Part shown: positions 33,653 through 33,782 of the stretch, in pieces
How positions within the stretch are numbered: the stretch's first letter is position 1
Layout of the letters: each line of letters begins with the position of its first letter
Assembly: GCA_964458325.1 (NCBI GenBank)
Contig: CAYWIM010000050.1
Coordinates: 1 to 33,782, forward strand
Direction of reading: 5' to 3'
DNA length: 33,782 nucleotides
Origin: JAGMXM01 sp964458325
Lineage (GTDB): Bacteria > Verrucomicrobiota > Verrucomicrobiia > Limisphaerales > UBA1319
The notes under the pieces: generated by a model
The model's input: the letters and a program-made list of their open reading frames with translations, nothing else
Database searches by the model: none
Told to the model about the DNA's origin: nothing
Translations under genes and position numbers: made by a program

Positions 33653-33759
33653 AGCCATGCGAGCCGACTGGAGTAGTTGGGCAGTTATTGGAAGGGCTTA
33701 AACGACGGAGGAGAAAGGCTGAGCATGCGGACAGCAGGGTCCAAGACGCCAGAACAGAC
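33653..33759. other. Non-coding stretch between the two direct repeats
   Basis: 107 bases with no credible reading frame or recognised motif. It is the spacer between two repeat copies and continues to an element cut by the window edge. Confidence 0.4.
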
Positions 33760-33782
33760 AATAGGGTGACAGGTTCATAGTT
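33760..33782. repeat. Direct repeat copy 2 (ends at window edge)
   Basis: Second copy of the 23-base repeat, 130 bases after the first; the window stops exactly at its end, so it may extend further. Could be the end of a mobile element or part of a longer tandem array. Confidence 0.7.

Noticed and set aside
33630..33782. CRISPR array from the repeated 23-mer
   Set aside because: Only two copies with a 107-base gap, far longer than a CRISPR spacer, and no cas genes.

Overview
This is a GC-rich chromosomal window with 23 protein-coding genes and no RNA genes, CRISPR array or recognisable transposase. Several traits point to the Verrucomicrobiota, possibly the Pedosphaera/Limisphaera side: a prepilin-like protein with an H-X9-DG C-terminus, an RRM-type RNA-binding protein with a poly-glycine tail, exported glycoside hydrolases including a GH106-type enzyme, an AlgI/AlgJ-type O-acetylation cassette, and few Shine-Dalgarno sequences. 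This placement is inference from gene content; a related PVC phylum is not excluded. Long open frames on the strand opposite a gene are common here because of the GC content and were left out.

Layout. 1-3130 (minus): a TrkH/KtrB-type K+ transporter cut by the window edge, then a PAS-SpoIIE phosphatase overlapping a STAS-domain protein (a partner-switching signalling pair). 3318-3665 (minus): an RRM RNA-binding protein with a clear terminator and a leader rich in inverted repeats. 3857-7998 (minus): a probable three-gene operon of FmdB-like zinc ribbon protein, exported glycoside hydrolase, and an ankyrin/trypsin-like protease/TPR fusion. 8335-10105: prmC (plus) converging on a glucosamine-6-phosphate deaminase-like gene (minus). 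10228-18704 (minus): a prepilin-like gene and, upstream of it, a 2510-residue exported membrane protein made of two homologous halves. This is the most unusual object in the window.

18957-26368 (plus): a TolB-like beta-propeller protein, a small membrane-anchored unknown, an MBOAT O-acyltransferase, an SGNH-type AlgJ/AlgX-like protein and a GH106-type hydrolase. The middle three look like a polysaccharide O-acetylation cassette without its polymerase. 26385-27310 (minus): a DUF6036-type nucleotidyltransferase-fold protein followed two bases later by a small helical unknown, arranged like a toxin-antitoxin pair. 27394-31506 (plus): a DUF971 protein, a CDF cation exporter, argG, a hairpin-rich spacer and tig. 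31519-33549 (minus): mutL with a complete endonuclease motif. The last 230 bases carry two copies of a 23-base repeat, the second ending exactly at the window edge.

The window mixes housekeeping genes (prmC, argG, tig, mutL) with envelope and glycan functions. The candidates for new biology are the duplicated giant protein with its pilin-like insert, the structured leader of the RRM gene, the ankyrin-protease-TPR fusion, and the DUF6036 gene pair.
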